From Engraulis encrasicolus (Eukaryota; Chordata; Actinopteri; Clupeiformes; Engraulidae), in assembly GCF_034702125.1 (NCBI RefSeq), contig NC_085857.1, positions 49,959,111 through 50,023,110 on the forward strand: a stretch of DNA of 64,000 nt. The letters run 5' to 3'. Position numbers and translations under genes: made by a program. Below are positions 1 through 12,173 of the stretch, in pieces (within the stretch, counting starts at the first letter, position 1; every line of letters starts with the position of its first letter). The notes beneath the pieces are model-generated. The model ran no database searches and was not told the DNA's origin. It worked only from the letters and a program-made list of their open reading frames with translations.

Positions 1-996
1 ATCTGTCCAATCTGTTTTGGCAACCACTGCTGCCATAATTTTACCGTAAAATGTAAAAAAAATAATACCGTTATTTATTTAACGGTAGGCTTTGGCAACC
101 ACTGCTGCCATAATCTTACCGTAAAATGTAAAAAGGAAATATACCGTTATTTGTTTAAAGGTAGACTTTGGCAACCACTGCTGCCAGCAATTTTCCGTAA
201 AAACAACGGTTCACTTGAACATGTATTTAAACAGGGACTGTTGCATTGTACTGCTCACTGGTTGCTAGCTAGCTGGCTGTAAGGCCGGCTGGCTGTAAGG
301 CCGGCTGGCCGGCTGGCTGGCCCTCGGCTGACCGGCTGGCCTGCCCTCACCTGGCCGGCCCGGCTAGCAGATCACGTTGTAAGGGTGGCTGCATGGTGGC
401 TTGCTAACTAGCTTGTTTGTTAGCTTGCTTGCCCCGCTAGCTTTGGCCTTCATTTTCCTTAAGGTTATTTTCAGGCCTTTTTTTAAAAAAAGAATGGATT
501 TGCATACCCTTCATTGATGATACTAGACTGGTCCACCTGCCTGCACTAGACAATCTGGCAATTGGGCATTTATTTAGGTATCTAATTAAGTTGATGTTTA
601 TTGGACTCCAATGAGTAGAATCAGTCTAATCAGTTGTCTGTGATTGCAACTCTATAATTGGACTCACCTGAGTATAATCAGTCCAATCAGTTGTCTGATT
701 GTAACTCTATAATTTAACTCACCTGAGTATAATCAGTCCAATCAGTTGTCTGATTGTAACTCTATAATTGAACTCACCTGAATATAATCTGTCCAATCTG
801 TTTTGGCAACCACTGCTGCCATAATTTTACCGTAAAATGTAAAAAAAAATAATACCGTTATTTATTTAACGGTAGGCTTTGACAACTACTGCTGCCATAC
901 TCTTACCGTAAAATGTAAAAAGGAAATATACCGTTATTTGTTTAAAGGTAGACTTTGGCAACCACTGCTGCCAGCAATTTTCCGTAAAAACAACAG
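1..996. repeat. Higher-order tandem repeat at window edge
   Basis: Three units of about 77 bp (sharing TTTGGCAACCACTGCTGCC and TACCGTAAAATGTAAAAA) fill 1-207. The same triplet returns at 787-996, giving a 786-bp higher-order period. Between them lie three to four 55-58 bp units (ACTCACCTGAGTATAATCAG) at about 600-786 and a GC-rich GGCTGGC minisatellite at 261-366. The array probably continues left of the window. Confidence 0.85.
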
Positions 997-1042
997 TTCT
1001 TTTTTTACTGTGTGTACATCAAACTCCCTATGATGTTGGTGA

Positions 1043-1349
1043 CTTGAAGGTGTACAGTGTAGGATGGTGGCCTGAGAAGGTATTGCAACTGTGCTGCTCA
1101 TTGAAACGGTGCTGCATTTTGTAAAAATTGATCTTTTCATGAATAGCCTACTCAATAATAAAGAACATATACTAATATGACCAAAATACAGTAAGTTTCA
1201 CTTTTCCTGTAGGCCTATGGAAATTTCAATTTCTCCCAGTAATAATGAGAATTTGATGGTGGTGGTAAGTATTTGTGAAAAAAATATCACATTTGTGAAT
1301 GCAATTCTAGAAAGAAACTACTAAAATTATTACACAGTGCACCTTTAAG
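1043..1349. mobile_element. MITE with CTTAAAGGTGCACTGTGTA-type ends
   Basis: The left end CTTGAAGGTGTACAGTGTAG is the inverse of the right end (CTACACAGTGCACCTTTAAG type). A second member lies at 24623-24866. It has no coding capacity. Confidence 0.6.
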
Positions 1350-1542
1350 TTTGCCTGACTCTTACCTGACCTGTAATTCCGCGCAGTTTTGTGAGCTCCA
1401 CTACTAGTGTGTGTTGAGCTCCACCAGGGGGCTCAAGAGCTCAAACACACAAAGGTCTGGTAGGAACCAGGCTACCTTTAAGCAGCACCAATCTGACGGG
1501 GGTGACGTCATTATATTACATTACATGAAACAAAAACTTTAT

Positions 1543-1543
<1 letters not shown>

Positions 1544-1637
<94 letters not shown>
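1544..1637. repeat. (CA)n microsatellite
   Basis: Uninterrupted CA dinucleotides ending about 35 bp before the splice acceptor of GIMAP exon A. A frame that stays open through it is an artefact of the repeat. Confidence 0.97.
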
Positions 1638-1640
<3 letters not shown>

Positions 1641-1672
1641 CTTTTCTGAATGTGTGCCCCCCCTCCCTACAG

Positions 1673-2523
1673 GGGAGTTGAGGATTGTGCTGCTGGGTAA
1701 GAGTGGAGCAGGAAAGAGTGCAACAGGAAACACTATCCTAGGCAGAGACGACGCCTTCAGGGAAGATTTGACCTTTAAGCGTGTCACATCATCATCCAGT
1801 AAACAAAGTGGAGAGGTCTTCGGCAGAAAGGTCCATGTTGTGGACACCCCGGGATTGTACGGCACGTCCAAGACAGAAGAGCTGAAAAGAGAGATTGAGA
1901 GGTGTGTCAACTTGTCCATGCCTGGACCTCATGTCTTCTTGCTTGTTGTCCGGCTTGACGTGAGGTTCACTGTGGAGGAGAGTAATGCTGTTAAGTGGAT
2001 CCAGGAAAACTTCAGCCAGAGAGCCTCACAGTTCACCATCGTGCTGTTCACACACGGTGATAAGTTGAAGGGCAAACCTGTTGAAAGCGTCTTGAGCGAA
2101 GGTCTCCGCACCTTGATAGACAACTTTGGCGGTAGATACCACACCTTCAACAATGTAGAGACACAGGTGAAAGATCAGACACAGGTTACAGAGCTGCTTC
2201 GAAAGATAGATGAAATGTTGAAGAGCAAGGCAGGAGAACACTACACCAACAAGATGTACCAGGCAGCCCAGCAGAAGATAAGAGAAGAGGAGGAGAGGAA
2301 GAGGCAGGAAGAGCAAAACAAACAAGAACAGATGGATGAGCAGATCAGGCAGAATGAAAGATGGAAAATTTACTTAAAGGAGAAGCTGAAGGAGTATGTG
2401 TGTCCGCTGATTTTACCATTGACATTGACATACATGGGACAGCCAACCAGCACAATTAGAGAAGTGGTACGGGTGACATTGGGATATTTCATTTCAAAAC
2501 CAATTTGTTATTATACATTGTGA
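1673..2523 (+). CDS. GIMAP/AIG1-family GTPase, large 3' exon (gene A)
   Basis: Encodes about 282 residues of an immunity-associated nucleotide-binding protein, a family of GTP-binding proteins that control lymphocyte survival and act on cytoplasmic membranes. The exon opens at an AG acceptor (CTACAG, 1667-1672) in phase 1 and begins directly with the AIG1 domain: P-loop GKSGAGKSATGN, switch/G3 motif DTPGL about 60 residues on, the AIG1 hydrophobic box PGPHVFLLVV, and FTHGD as the G4 equivalent. A charged, Glu/Arg/Gln-rich coiled coil follows (about residues 205-245), then a moderately hydrophobic tail. The exon has no start codon at its head, so a 5' exon is needed; none was found in 1-1672. 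It is closest to gene F in the tail and acceptor region. TGA stop at 2521-2523. Confidence 0.9.
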
Positions 2524-2627
2524 CTTTTTTTTTCTTTTTCTTTGGTTTATTATCATTTTCTGGGGACATAAAATTAGCATGAAAGTGATGATTAAAATTA
2601 CTGGTGTTGTATACAGATAGCCTACCT

Positions 2628-3792
2628 CAGGGGTGCTCAGACATTTTCATCATGTGAGCTACTTATTGAAATGGGTGTGTGAAAAAGATCTACCATGAAA
2701 ATCTGAAAATACAGCTGTTAGAAATGCAATTTTAACACAATATGAGAATGTATTTGTATGAATACACATCAATAATGAAAGGTGAATCAGCGGTGAATAA
2801 CAACCTCTTTAGGCCTACTGTAAATTACGCCTGTTTTTGATCTCAAAGGGAGACCTACTGTAGGCCTAGTTTATGATAAATGTAATTTTCATAAATGAAC
2901 ATAGGCCTAATATTAATGAAGACTTAATTATGTGCCCTCTTGGTTTCTGGACAGATTTTATGTAATCCCCTTTTCACTTTAATATGAGGGCAGAGCGATT
3001 TTCTCCCTCCCTGAAGTGTTATTTCATGTGTGCATGCTTGCTGTCACCTATTTGAAGTGATGTTGGTTTGGGATTTCATGGAGGACTTTTTTAATGCCAC
3101 TGTGAGAAGTAGGCAGAACAGCGGTTTGCGGGCGTTTGGCGTTTTCACGTGGATATTGTCTTCGTGGACGTTACAGACATCCCAAGTTCCAAAAAATAAA
3201 CAAGGAGACATCTACTGAATGAACAGAAAAGCGCGCTCTCTGTCAAGCGGCCGCGCTGAGCAGACCATTTGAAAAGACGCGCCTGCACTCAGGTTAAACA
3301 GGCACACAGCATTCACTCTCCCCTCGCACGCGTGCCTATGAAATCTAATCGAAGTAGCCAACTCCACGCTCAATGCGGGAGTTGCATCCTGCCTGCACTT
3401 CTCAGAGCATTGTAAAAAAAAAAAAAAGCAGGGGATTGCCGATGTTCGGGCTGTTGTTTTCTTCTCTGGCTGTTTCTTTTGAGCGGTGACGCTGCCTGTA
3501 CTAACTGAACATATAGCGCACGGTATCTGCAAACGTCTCGTGCCGTCCTATTTTTTTGTGCTCGGATGTTATGACTTATGAGTTTGTTGAGTGTGGCGCT
3601 TGACACTGACAGTTATCCTCCTTATCTGAAGACGTCGTTGTGTTTATGGTATTTAGTGTAGACGCCTGAAGTTAGCCTGTCAGATTCTGGGTATCAGGGA
3701 ACTTTTTTTTTTTTTTTTAAATGTCCTACGATCTACCAATACTGCCTTCGCGATCGACTGGTCGACCGCGATCGACGTATTGAGCACCCCTG
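2628..3792. mobile_element. hAT-like non-autonomous DNA transposon
   Basis: The termini CAGGGGTGCTCA and TGAGCACCCCTG are inverse. Flanking octamers GCCTACCT and CCCTACAT match at 6 of 8 positions, as expected for an aged 8-bp hAT target duplication. The right subterminal region has a GCGATCGAC palindrome typical of fish hAT repeats. No transposase frame is present. Confidence 0.75.
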
Positions 3793-4988
3793 CCCTACAT
3801 TATCCAGTATACTCTATTGTGCCTTACGTACGTGTGGCAGTTCACATGTTGGTTTATTTGACTTACCTTTACTCATAGACACTATTAGAATGGGCCATCT
3901 GAAGTAGTTAGAGTCCTCGGGGGACCTGTGCATCTCTGACCACATCTCTCACTCTCATTTCTTGCAATAGTCACAGCCACTGGCTCGTAAGTGAAAGCAA
4001 CATTGAGGGAGACCATACCGATTTGTACGCTTTTGATTTAAACAAAAGTATGTATTTATTTACAATACGGAATATTAGTAATGTGGATTAACCAAAGGGC
4101 GTATCAGTAAGTGATTGTTGTCCAAATGGGTGCAAGTGTGGTGCAATCCCAGCTGTAGGCCTGACCATTCAATCGCCAAATGAATGTGTCTGCAGGATGA
4201 GAGAAATTGAGAGACTGCTTCTAGGAGGCATTTTATAGGCAGCCCAGTCAGCAGAGATGTTCCACATCCTGTCATGCCTGCTCCCCCTGTGGGTCGGAGG
4301 AAATAATGCCACAAAAACCAACTGGCTGAGCCAGGCATGACACAATGCTGGGGAACTTATGGGGATCTTTTTGAAAAATGGGTCCTATGTTCCAACTGCC
4401 TTGGCCAAGCCAAGGACATACAATGTTGTGAACACAGGACCCTTATTTAGAGAAAGAAAGGGAACATACAGTATGACTCTTTTAGGATATGCATCATAGC
4501 CCTTCCTGTAACATAACATCCCACTCCTGATCTTCCCTTGACCTACTGAAGAAAATGCATCCAAAATTGAACAATAATGTTTTGTGGGTGATTAGAACCA
4601 TGCAGCCTTTGATATAGCATGTGGAAGAAATACTGTTCTGGTATGAGGATACATTTTCTTAATCATTATCAAGTTAATTGTGGTTAACTAAAATACACAC
4701 CTTCACCAACATATTGTGCAGTAAGTGCTTTCCTGTTGTGCTTCAAGTCTTTTCCTGCTGATGTTAAGTTTAATTTGGAAGTACGGTAGAATGTACCGTC
4801 ATCTACTTTAGCCTGATGAATCTGGTTTTCCCACTGTTGGGTGAAATTTATACCTCTCTGGATCTCTGGCTTGTCACCTCAAAATGTATTGTGCGCTGTT
4901 TATGATAATTAAAATCAATATATTTCCCCTATTTCAATTTGTTTGCTTTATTTTTTCAGCATCAGTGCACACATGCACAAGCACACAT
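3793..4988. other. Intergenic, no gene seen
   Basis: No exon, RNA gene or clear transposon end was recognised between the hAT-like element and the CA/ACGC repeat. Confidence 0.5.
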
Positions 4989-5012
4989 ACACACACACAC
5001 ACACACACGCGC

Positions 5013-5077
<65 letters not shown>

Positions 5078-5080
5078 CAC
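4989..5080. repeat. (CA)n-(GC)n-(ACGC)n compound microsatellite
   Basis: CA repeats pass into alternating GC and then about 17 units of ACGC. The whole tract alternates purine and pyrimidine. Confidence 0.95.
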
Positions 5081-5295
5081 AGATGGCCAACTCTTAATGC
5101 ATTTTCTGACCTAGGAGAGCAAGAGTACAGCGCCTCCAAAGCCTTCAGTTCTGCAGTTTGCGACCACCCCACTTAACACATTCGTTGTTCTGCAGTTCCT
5201 CACAACGTTCTTGACTCTTTCATTGCACGGTATATTCATAGTAAAACGGGCACCAATACAGTGTCAGAACAGTTTTACTCAAAATAAAATTATTA

Positions 5296-6432
5296 TATAC
5301 CCGAAACGCGGAGCGTCGGGGATGTAATGGTTTTGCGTCCGCGTCCGCCGCCGCATCCGCCGCCGCATAAGGTTCAATTCAATTTCAATTTATTTGTTTA
5401 GGGGGAAAGCCCCTTGAGATAGGATATCTCGTTTTCGAGGGGGTCCCCAAGGTCTTTCGTGTTAACGCGATGACTTTTGAATGGATGTTAGGATTTGTCC
5501 CAGATTTTCTGGGTGAATGCTCTTGGGCAGGTTCATGAACTGATTCGAGTGTGGAGGTCAACACTTTCAAGATGGCTGAATTCAAGATGGGCGAATTTTT
5601 GTTTGGCCCATAACGTCTGACTGGGTGGATGGATTTCTCCCAGATTTGGTGTGTTAATGCTCTAGGGTAGGTTCATGAACTTATTTGAGTTTGGAGGCCA
5701 ACACTTTCAAGATGGCTGAATTCAAGATGGCCGAATTTTTGTTTGGCTCATAACTTCTGACCAGTCGGATGGATTTGTCCCAGATTTGGTGTGTTAATGC
5801 TCTAGGGTAGGTTCATGAACTGATTTGAGTTTGGAGGTCAACAGTTTCAAAATGGCGGAATTTTTATTTGGCCCATAATTTCTGACTGGGTGGATTGATT
5901 TGCCCGGTACTACCTTATTTTAACAGTTCACCATTTCAGTGAATCTACCATATTAGGTTCAGTGTAACAATATTTAATACCATGCAATACTAGTGTAATA
6001 CCAGTGTAACAATATGCAATACCAGGTACAGTGTAATAACCAGTGTACAATATTTAATACCATGTAATACTAGTGTAATACCAGTGTAACAATATGCAAT
6101 ACCATGTAATACCACTTACACAAAAATACATGATGTAGTACAAAATTGGTACATGGTGTAACACTAGTATTAAATGGTATTAAATATTGTTACAATGTTA
6201 TTTACACTGTACCTAATGTGGTATATTACTGTAATAGTGAACCATTACAACAGCGTTACCATTTGCCCCATTTTTTAGTCATTTGGTTTTAAGCCAATGT
6301 ACGTCATTGATCTATGTATAGATATTAAAGATATTTCTTTAATATTTTGTATTTATCATATACGTTTATGAATAGGTGGACGGGAGTGGTAGGAATGATG
6401 TGGGACTGGAAACGTCGCGTTTCGGGGATATA
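5296..6432. mobile_element. Mosaic repeat element with CCCGAAACGCG ends
   Basis: The left TATACCCGAAACGCG and right CGCGTTTCGGGGATATA are inverted and bracket two modules: about three 140-bp tandem units (ACACTTTCAAGATGGCTGAA recurring at 5561, 5701 and 5841) and an inverted repeat at 5921-6255. A fragment of the 140-bp unit recurs in reverse orientation at about 56870-56960. No coding region. Confidence 0.55.
5921..6255. repeat. Imperfect fold-back repeat
   Basis: The left arm (ACAGTTCACCATTTCAGTGA, then CCATATTAGGTTCAGTGTAA) is inverted at the right (TTACACTGTACCTAATGTGG, then AATAGTGAACCATTACAAC). The centre is made of GTAATACCAGTGTAACAATA-type short tandem units. Confidence 0.65.
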
Positions 6433-7158
6433 CCTTAAGCAGTCGAAGGCGACTGCACAGGCAGTCTAGTTTTAAATAGACATACTATTTATAAATCTCT
6501 CCAAATACTGATGATATGAATTTCTCCTGTCCTGTCCTCCCACGTATCAGAAAGGGAAGACCAAAACGCGGATTAAAGTGTACGTGAATGTAAGTGTTTA
6601 GCATAATATGGAAAATGAACATGAGTGCCAAATGAGGGGTTGAATTAGGGGTTGCTATATTTCCCCACACATTAGGATTTCGGGCATTTTATTGATACTC
6701 TATCATGTTATGTGTATTAATCCGATCAAGGACGAAGGAGCATACACACCTAACGTTCCAATTTGTTCAGCCCTGTATGTCTACAAACCTTGTGCTGGCA
6801 AAATACCAAACCAAACAAATTATTTTGCTAAATGTTATAATGCTAAGCTTTGTGCAGACCAAACCCATTCCTAGCAGTAAAGTTTTTTGGGGGAAAAAAT
6901 CTTTAAAATTAAATAATAATTGTGACAGCATGCAAATTGAATGTAGAGCTGTGGTAAAGCCTCAACCCATGGAAGAAACCATAAAAGATCTCAAGTATCT
7001 GATTATAAAAAAACCTGTTCTCAGGTAGCACACAATAGTTACACTACTTAGATAAATCATGTAGCTATAAAATAATACATCTTTATTAATATAATGGATA
7101 TTGATGTACATTGGTTTTGACACTCAGACACAAACTGTCTCTACATATTTGGTTTCAG
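6433..7158. other. Upstream region of GIMAP exon B
   Basis: No signal-peptide exon with a phase-1 donor was recognised here. The final 30 bp (ACATATTTGGTTTCAG) are shared with the region before exon D, so the intron ends of B and D are paralogous. Confidence 0.5.
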
Positions 7159-8060
7159 GAGAGTTGAGGATTGTTCTGGTGGGGAAGAGTGGAGCAGGAA
7201 AGAGTGCAACAGGAAACACCATCCTTGGGAGAGAGGCATTCAATGAAGATGTGAACTTTGAGTCGGTCACATCACTGTCCAGTAAAAAGAGCGGTATGGT
7301 CTCTGGCAAGAAGATCCTTGTGGTGGACACCCCGGGATTGTTTGACACAACCATGACGGCGGAGAAACTGAAAAGCGAGATTGAGAAGTGTGTCAACATT
7401 TCTCTACCTGGTCCTCACGTTTTCTTGCTGGTGATTAAGATTGGGATGAGGTTCACGGAGGAGGAAAGAAGCGCTGTGAAATGGATCCAGGAGAACTTTG
7501 GTGAGAGAGCCTCCCAGTTCACCATGGTTCTGTTCACACACGTTGATCAGTTGAGAGGAAAAAAGATGGAAGACACGTTCAATGACAAGATTGATGATTT
7601 GATAGAAAGCTGTGGTGGTAGATTTCATGCTTTTGATAACCTGGAAAAGAATGACACAACTCAGGTGGAAAAGCTTTTGGATAAGATTGATGCGTTGGTG
7701 GAGAAGAACGATGGGGAGTACTACACAAATGGCATGTATCAGGATGCTCAGAGGAAGTTGAGAGAAGAAGAAGACAAGATGAGACTGGAGAGACAGGAAC
7801 GCATAAAGGAGCAGAGGATGGAACGTGATGAAAGGATTCGAGAAGAGGAAAGAAAGAAGAGTGAAAAGGAAAAGAAAGAAAAAGAAGAGGAAGAACAAAA
7901 GCAAGGCAAGCGTCGCGTGGTGTGCAGCACTATTGGGGGTGGTTTAGGGGCTGGCCTTGGTGCCTTTATTTCAGTGTTTACTGCTTCCCCAGTGGGGCTT
8001 GTAGCAGGGGCTGCAGCAGGAAACTACCTGTCAGAAAAGCTATGTTACTGGGCAGCTTGA
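7159..8060 (+). CDS. GIMAP/AIG1-family GTPase, large 3' exon (gene B)
   Basis: Encodes about 299 residues. The acceptor TTTCAG (7153-7158) opens the exon in phase 1, and the AIG1 domain starts at once: GKSGAGKSATGN P-loop, DTPGLFD G3 motif, PGPHVFLLVI hydrophobic box, FTHVD at the G4 position. A long, highly charged coiled coil (about residues 210-255, runs of KEKEEEEQ type) separates the GTPase from a glycine-rich hydrophobic C-terminus (GGGLGAGLGAFISVF, then SPVGLVAGAAAGNYL) that ends in CYWAA. That tail is a plausible membrane anchor, as in other GIMAPs. It is closest to exon D in both domain order and tail, but unlike D it is intact. The initiating exon is not identified; an in-frame ATG at 7101-7103 lies upstream of the acceptor and is probably intronic. 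Confidence 0.9.
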
Positions 8061-8142
8061 TCAAGACCAACCCATACAGAAAAAAGAGACAAAAACTTAC
8101 AAAAAAAAATGTAGTAGCCTATAGGTATGCCATGTATGAATC

Positions 8143-8345
8143 ACTCCTGAAAGTGCCACCTTTTGGTGTTTTACCATACAGAATTATTATGTATTTATAT
8201 GTATTCACTGTACTGTGTATGTATGAAGCATACAAAGAAAGTACTGTCATTGTATCAACATTGTACAATACAACACTGTAAATGCCATGTACAATTTTTA
8301 CTTTATTCAGATTCACCAACACCAAAAGGGGCCACTTTCAGGAGT
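8143..8345. mobile_element. Short MITE downstream of gene B
   Basis: ACTCCTGAAAGTGCCACCTT at the left is inverted at the right (AGGGGCCACTTTCAGGAGT), with arms of about 27 bp. It probably lies in or near the 3' untranslated region of gene B. Confidence 0.6.
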
Positions 8346-9634
8346 AAATTTACCAAACGTATGTTTACCAATTTACCAATGTATGTTTTCACTGTCATAC
8401 AAAAATCTTGTAGAATTCATTAAAAAAACCTGTAAAACGTGTGTATTATTTTGATATATCTCTTTCATCTGGGAATGGACAGTTGGTTTCAGTGTACATG
8501 ATGGGCAAATATGTTTCAATTAATATTGATTGTTTAATATTTAAGAGAGAGACTGGGTTTATTTGATTTGACAAAGATAGAGCCAGCACTTGGCACCAGT
8601 AGACAAAGAGGTTGCCTGCGCCGTCCATTGTTATGGGGGAGACAGTAATACCCAAAAGTCCCACAGAATTAGAATGTCAAGCAAAATATAGTAGGCCTAT
8701 GTATATTTACGGTAAACACTACATCAGCTCTGCTCAATCAGAAGTATGTTTAAAGATGCCATTTGCCACAAAAAAGCAAAAGGGAGTGCTCAGTTAGGGC
8801 ACCAATTTCACTAGAACTGACTGATGTAATGTGTGGGTCCTTTATCTTTCTCTCTCGCTGTTTCTGTATGCATTTTGTATGTAGTCTCTGTATGTAATGG
8901 GCATGGGGGATGATGTTTAATTCTATATGACAATATTGGGGATTCCTATTTCCTTTTTCTATGTATTTAATTTTAAATAATATACCTAATGAATTTCTTT
9001 CAAAGTCATGGTTTGTGGTCTGATTTCATTCTTTGGCAAAAACATCTCTATGACTTCTCCAGGATCTTGCCTTTATCGTTTGATACCAGTAACCTCTGAC
9101 AAAAACATGAATTGTCAGAAATCTTTCCTGGAGTAGACATAGCCACAGACGGATCCTTCTGGATTTTCATTGGTGGACACAACATGCATGGGGACCGTGG
9201 GCTCTGTTGCCTCTGCAAAAAAGTTTACTGTATATCGATTGCATTCTCATAAGGATTCTTGAGAGATGGGACAAAACGTTATTGAAAACCTGATTTTGAA
9301 AATGCAGAATATGTTGTCAATGGTTATATATTCATATAGATAAAGATGTGTAGTTTTCAGACATGAACAAATACAGGCTCCAGGTAAAAAGGCATTTTTA
9401 ACAATTTACCTTCACACCTAGATTTTCATCAACTCCGTCAGACACAAGAAAAGTACATAATTAAATTATTATAATAGTTCAACAGGAATCTTAGCTCTAA
9501 TTTGTATTGTAATGATGCTTAGTTACCTTGGTGTATGTAAATAATGTAAATAATATGTAATATATATATTTACATTTTAATTTAAGACTGCTATTAACAC
9601 AGAGAGTTCGAAAAATTGCCATTTTCAGACTTAA
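8346..9634. other. Intergenic, no gene seen
   Basis: AT-rich sequence without a recognised exon or element boundary. Confidence 0.5.
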
Positions 9635-10045
9635 AGGGACAGTTTGGTCAATTTCAACATGCAGTTGTATTGCTCACGCTACCCTTGACTTGTCAGTACC
9701 TGGTGATGCCACATTTTTCGGCTCAGCCCTTTCCGAGATATGAGCAATTCTAATGGGGGCAGCGTTTGTTTACATTTTTAAAAAATGAAACATAGGCCAA
9801 CTCCAAATATTTTCCCAAAAGGTACCGCTGTTTGCTAGTTGTCTGCTGATGTTGTATAACTTTTTGGATGTTTTTGGGAATAAATAAACATATTTTTTTG
9901 AAATGTAGAAAAAACGCTGCCCCCATTACAGTGACCAGGATCTCGGAAATGGCTGAAGAAGAAGAAAAAAAAAATCTCTGGCACTGACAAGTCCAGGGTA
10001 GTGTGAGCATTACAACTGCATGTTGAAATTGACCAAACTGTCCCT
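9635..10045. mobile_element. MITE with TTAA target duplication
   Basis: AGGGACAGTTTGGTCAATTT at the left and its inverse at the right, with terminal inverted repeats running about 70 bp. TTAA lies immediately outside both ends (9631-9634 and 10046-10049), as for piggyBac or Kolobok-mobilised elements. Confidence 0.85.
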
Positions 10046-10203
10046 TTAATCTGTTATTTTGCAGCCATGAGGAAAACACCTAGTGGTTAAAATACATGGT
10101 GGTATATATGTAATGACCCTTTATTGCCTAAACAAAAAAAATGATAAAAGAATGAGCTTTTCCCCCAAAATATTACAAAAAAACATCTGAAAGTGCTGAG
10201 GAA

Positions 10204-10568
10204 AATCTTACGGAGTTGACAGAAAAAGTGGTCTGATTTTTGGAGCCTATTTAGTGCAAAATGTTTTTTCACAGTTTATTTTGTAGTTTTGTTATATTCT
10301 TAAGCTTCTCTTTTTAAAAAGTGTATTTGTTTTGAATTAAACTTTAGTTTTAACTTTTTTGTCCATATTTCGAAAAAATATGTAGTTTAGGCATACGCAT
10401 ATTAATATACATATAATATCCTAAAATAACTTTTCCTCCTGTTTCTACGTTTGAAAAGAATATCATATTAGCATATTGAGCAGTTTTTGGTGAATTTGTC
10501 AACTCCATAAGATTTTGCATGTCAACTCCATAAGAAAATCTTATGGAGTTGACTCTTATGGAGTTGAC
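10204..10568. repeat. Cluster of CTTAYGGAGTTGACA motifs
   Basis: The motif occurs at 10207 (+), twice inverted from 10498 to 10535, and twice direct at 10540-10568. Sequence 10521-10553 is a perfect palindrome built from two inverted motifs. This resembles transposase-binding subterminal repeats, but the element ends were not found. Confidence 0.5.
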
Positions 10569-11484
10569 AAAACAACCTACTTTTCATAATAACACATGAT
10601 TTTCTAACAGAAATAATCTGGTACATCAGCAGTCGCTTAAGGACTTGCCAATAAAGTTATTCTAAGCTTTTATTATACAAAATACTGAAATAACCCTTAT
10701 TTTTATGCATTATGGTGTTGACACATTATGGTTGTGACATAGGTGGTCTTCCTAAAGATGCATTGATAAAATCAAATATTAAATATGACCTTAACAGAAC
10801 AGTGTCTCATGGCATGTATACTAAACAGGAAGTAGTACCAGGCTGCTTCGAGTGTGAGCTGACCACAATAATGGTGGATTTTTTTGTATTTAAAAAAAAT
10901 CTTACGGTGTTTAAAAAGTTGATAAAAAGGTTTATAAAACATTGTACATACATGTAGTTTGATTAATTATCCAAAATACTTGATGACAGTAGCTATGATG
11001 TTTGTTATATTTCATTTTAACCAATTATTATGGTATTGTCAAATTCTAAATCTTGCTTTCGGACATGGGGTTTTGAAGGTACTGATGACACACTGCAACG
11101 TGTAAAATAAAAAAAATTAAACTATATGAATATGAAATCACATTTTAGTGTACAAAACTTCTTCTTCTATCATTCCAGCTCATTTTGTTGCATTTTTCAA
11201 TTACATTTTAAGCAAAAACATGAGTTTTATCTGCCGGACATGTTTTGTCCCATCTCTCAAGAATCCCTGACCCTATATTTCCCTATATATATATATATAT
11301 CCCTATATTTTTCACGTTTTTTACATTTAGGTATTTATACATGTTTTTTTTTTTTCACTTTTCCCATAACTTTGTGTTTAAGTCCTTGGACAAAAAGGTT
11401 AAGTATAGGCAAAAAAGCCTCAATATTTGAACTCAAACCCTTATCCTTTGTCTGTCAGACTCTTTGTCTCTCCCTCTCCCTCCC

Positions 11485-11581
<97 letters not shown>

Positions 11582-12173
11582 CCAGCAAATTAAAGGATAC
11601 AACAGCATTGACCCCATTACACCACCACATCTTCACTTCCTTTACACCTAGATGCTGTCATGCCATAATATGCATGATGTATTTTTTTTTACCATATTGT
11701 TATGATAACAATCGTCCAAAAGTGCAAATGCAGTTTGTGTGTGCTTCCCAGACAGATAGTATTGTATTTCCTGTAACTCCAAAATAGTTATTTTTCCTGA
11801 CCTTTACTTTCAGGCATCACCACCCCCAACACCACATCTCTCTCTCTCTCAGATGCAAAAACCCCTAAGTGCCTTTTCAGAAAATAACTTTAATTCATTT
11901 TTATTTCCTACAAAGCTATCAAAATTTCATATATTTTTATTTTATTTATGTAATATAACTATTTATATGTATTATTAAGTACATGAATGTAAACCAAACC
12001 AACAACAGGGTCCTCTACAAATATAGAAGTGCAGGTCTTCAGAAATGGAGTTCGGGGGTTTTGCATCTGAACTCTTCTTTTCGAAATGGGTATTTTGTGT
12101 CCTAGTATTTCGTTTTTATGTTGTTAATTTGTACACCGTTAATTAATGTGATACATACTTTTTGTTTTAACAC
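10569..12173. other. AT-rich intergenic region
   Basis: Contains a short TA run at 11284-11300 and the CT tract at 11488-11576. The last part (about 12080-12173) is similar to 24960-25040 and is the left portion of the segmental duplication. No gene seen. Confidence 0.5.
11488..11576. repeat. (CT)n microsatellite
   Basis: About 44 uninterrupted CT units. Confidence 0.97.

Noticed and set aside
1411..1672. Upstream extension of the GIMAP A frame through the CA tract
   Set aside because: The frame is open only because CA repeats contain no stops; an AG acceptor at 1671-1672 in the same phase as the other GIMAP exons marks the true exon start.
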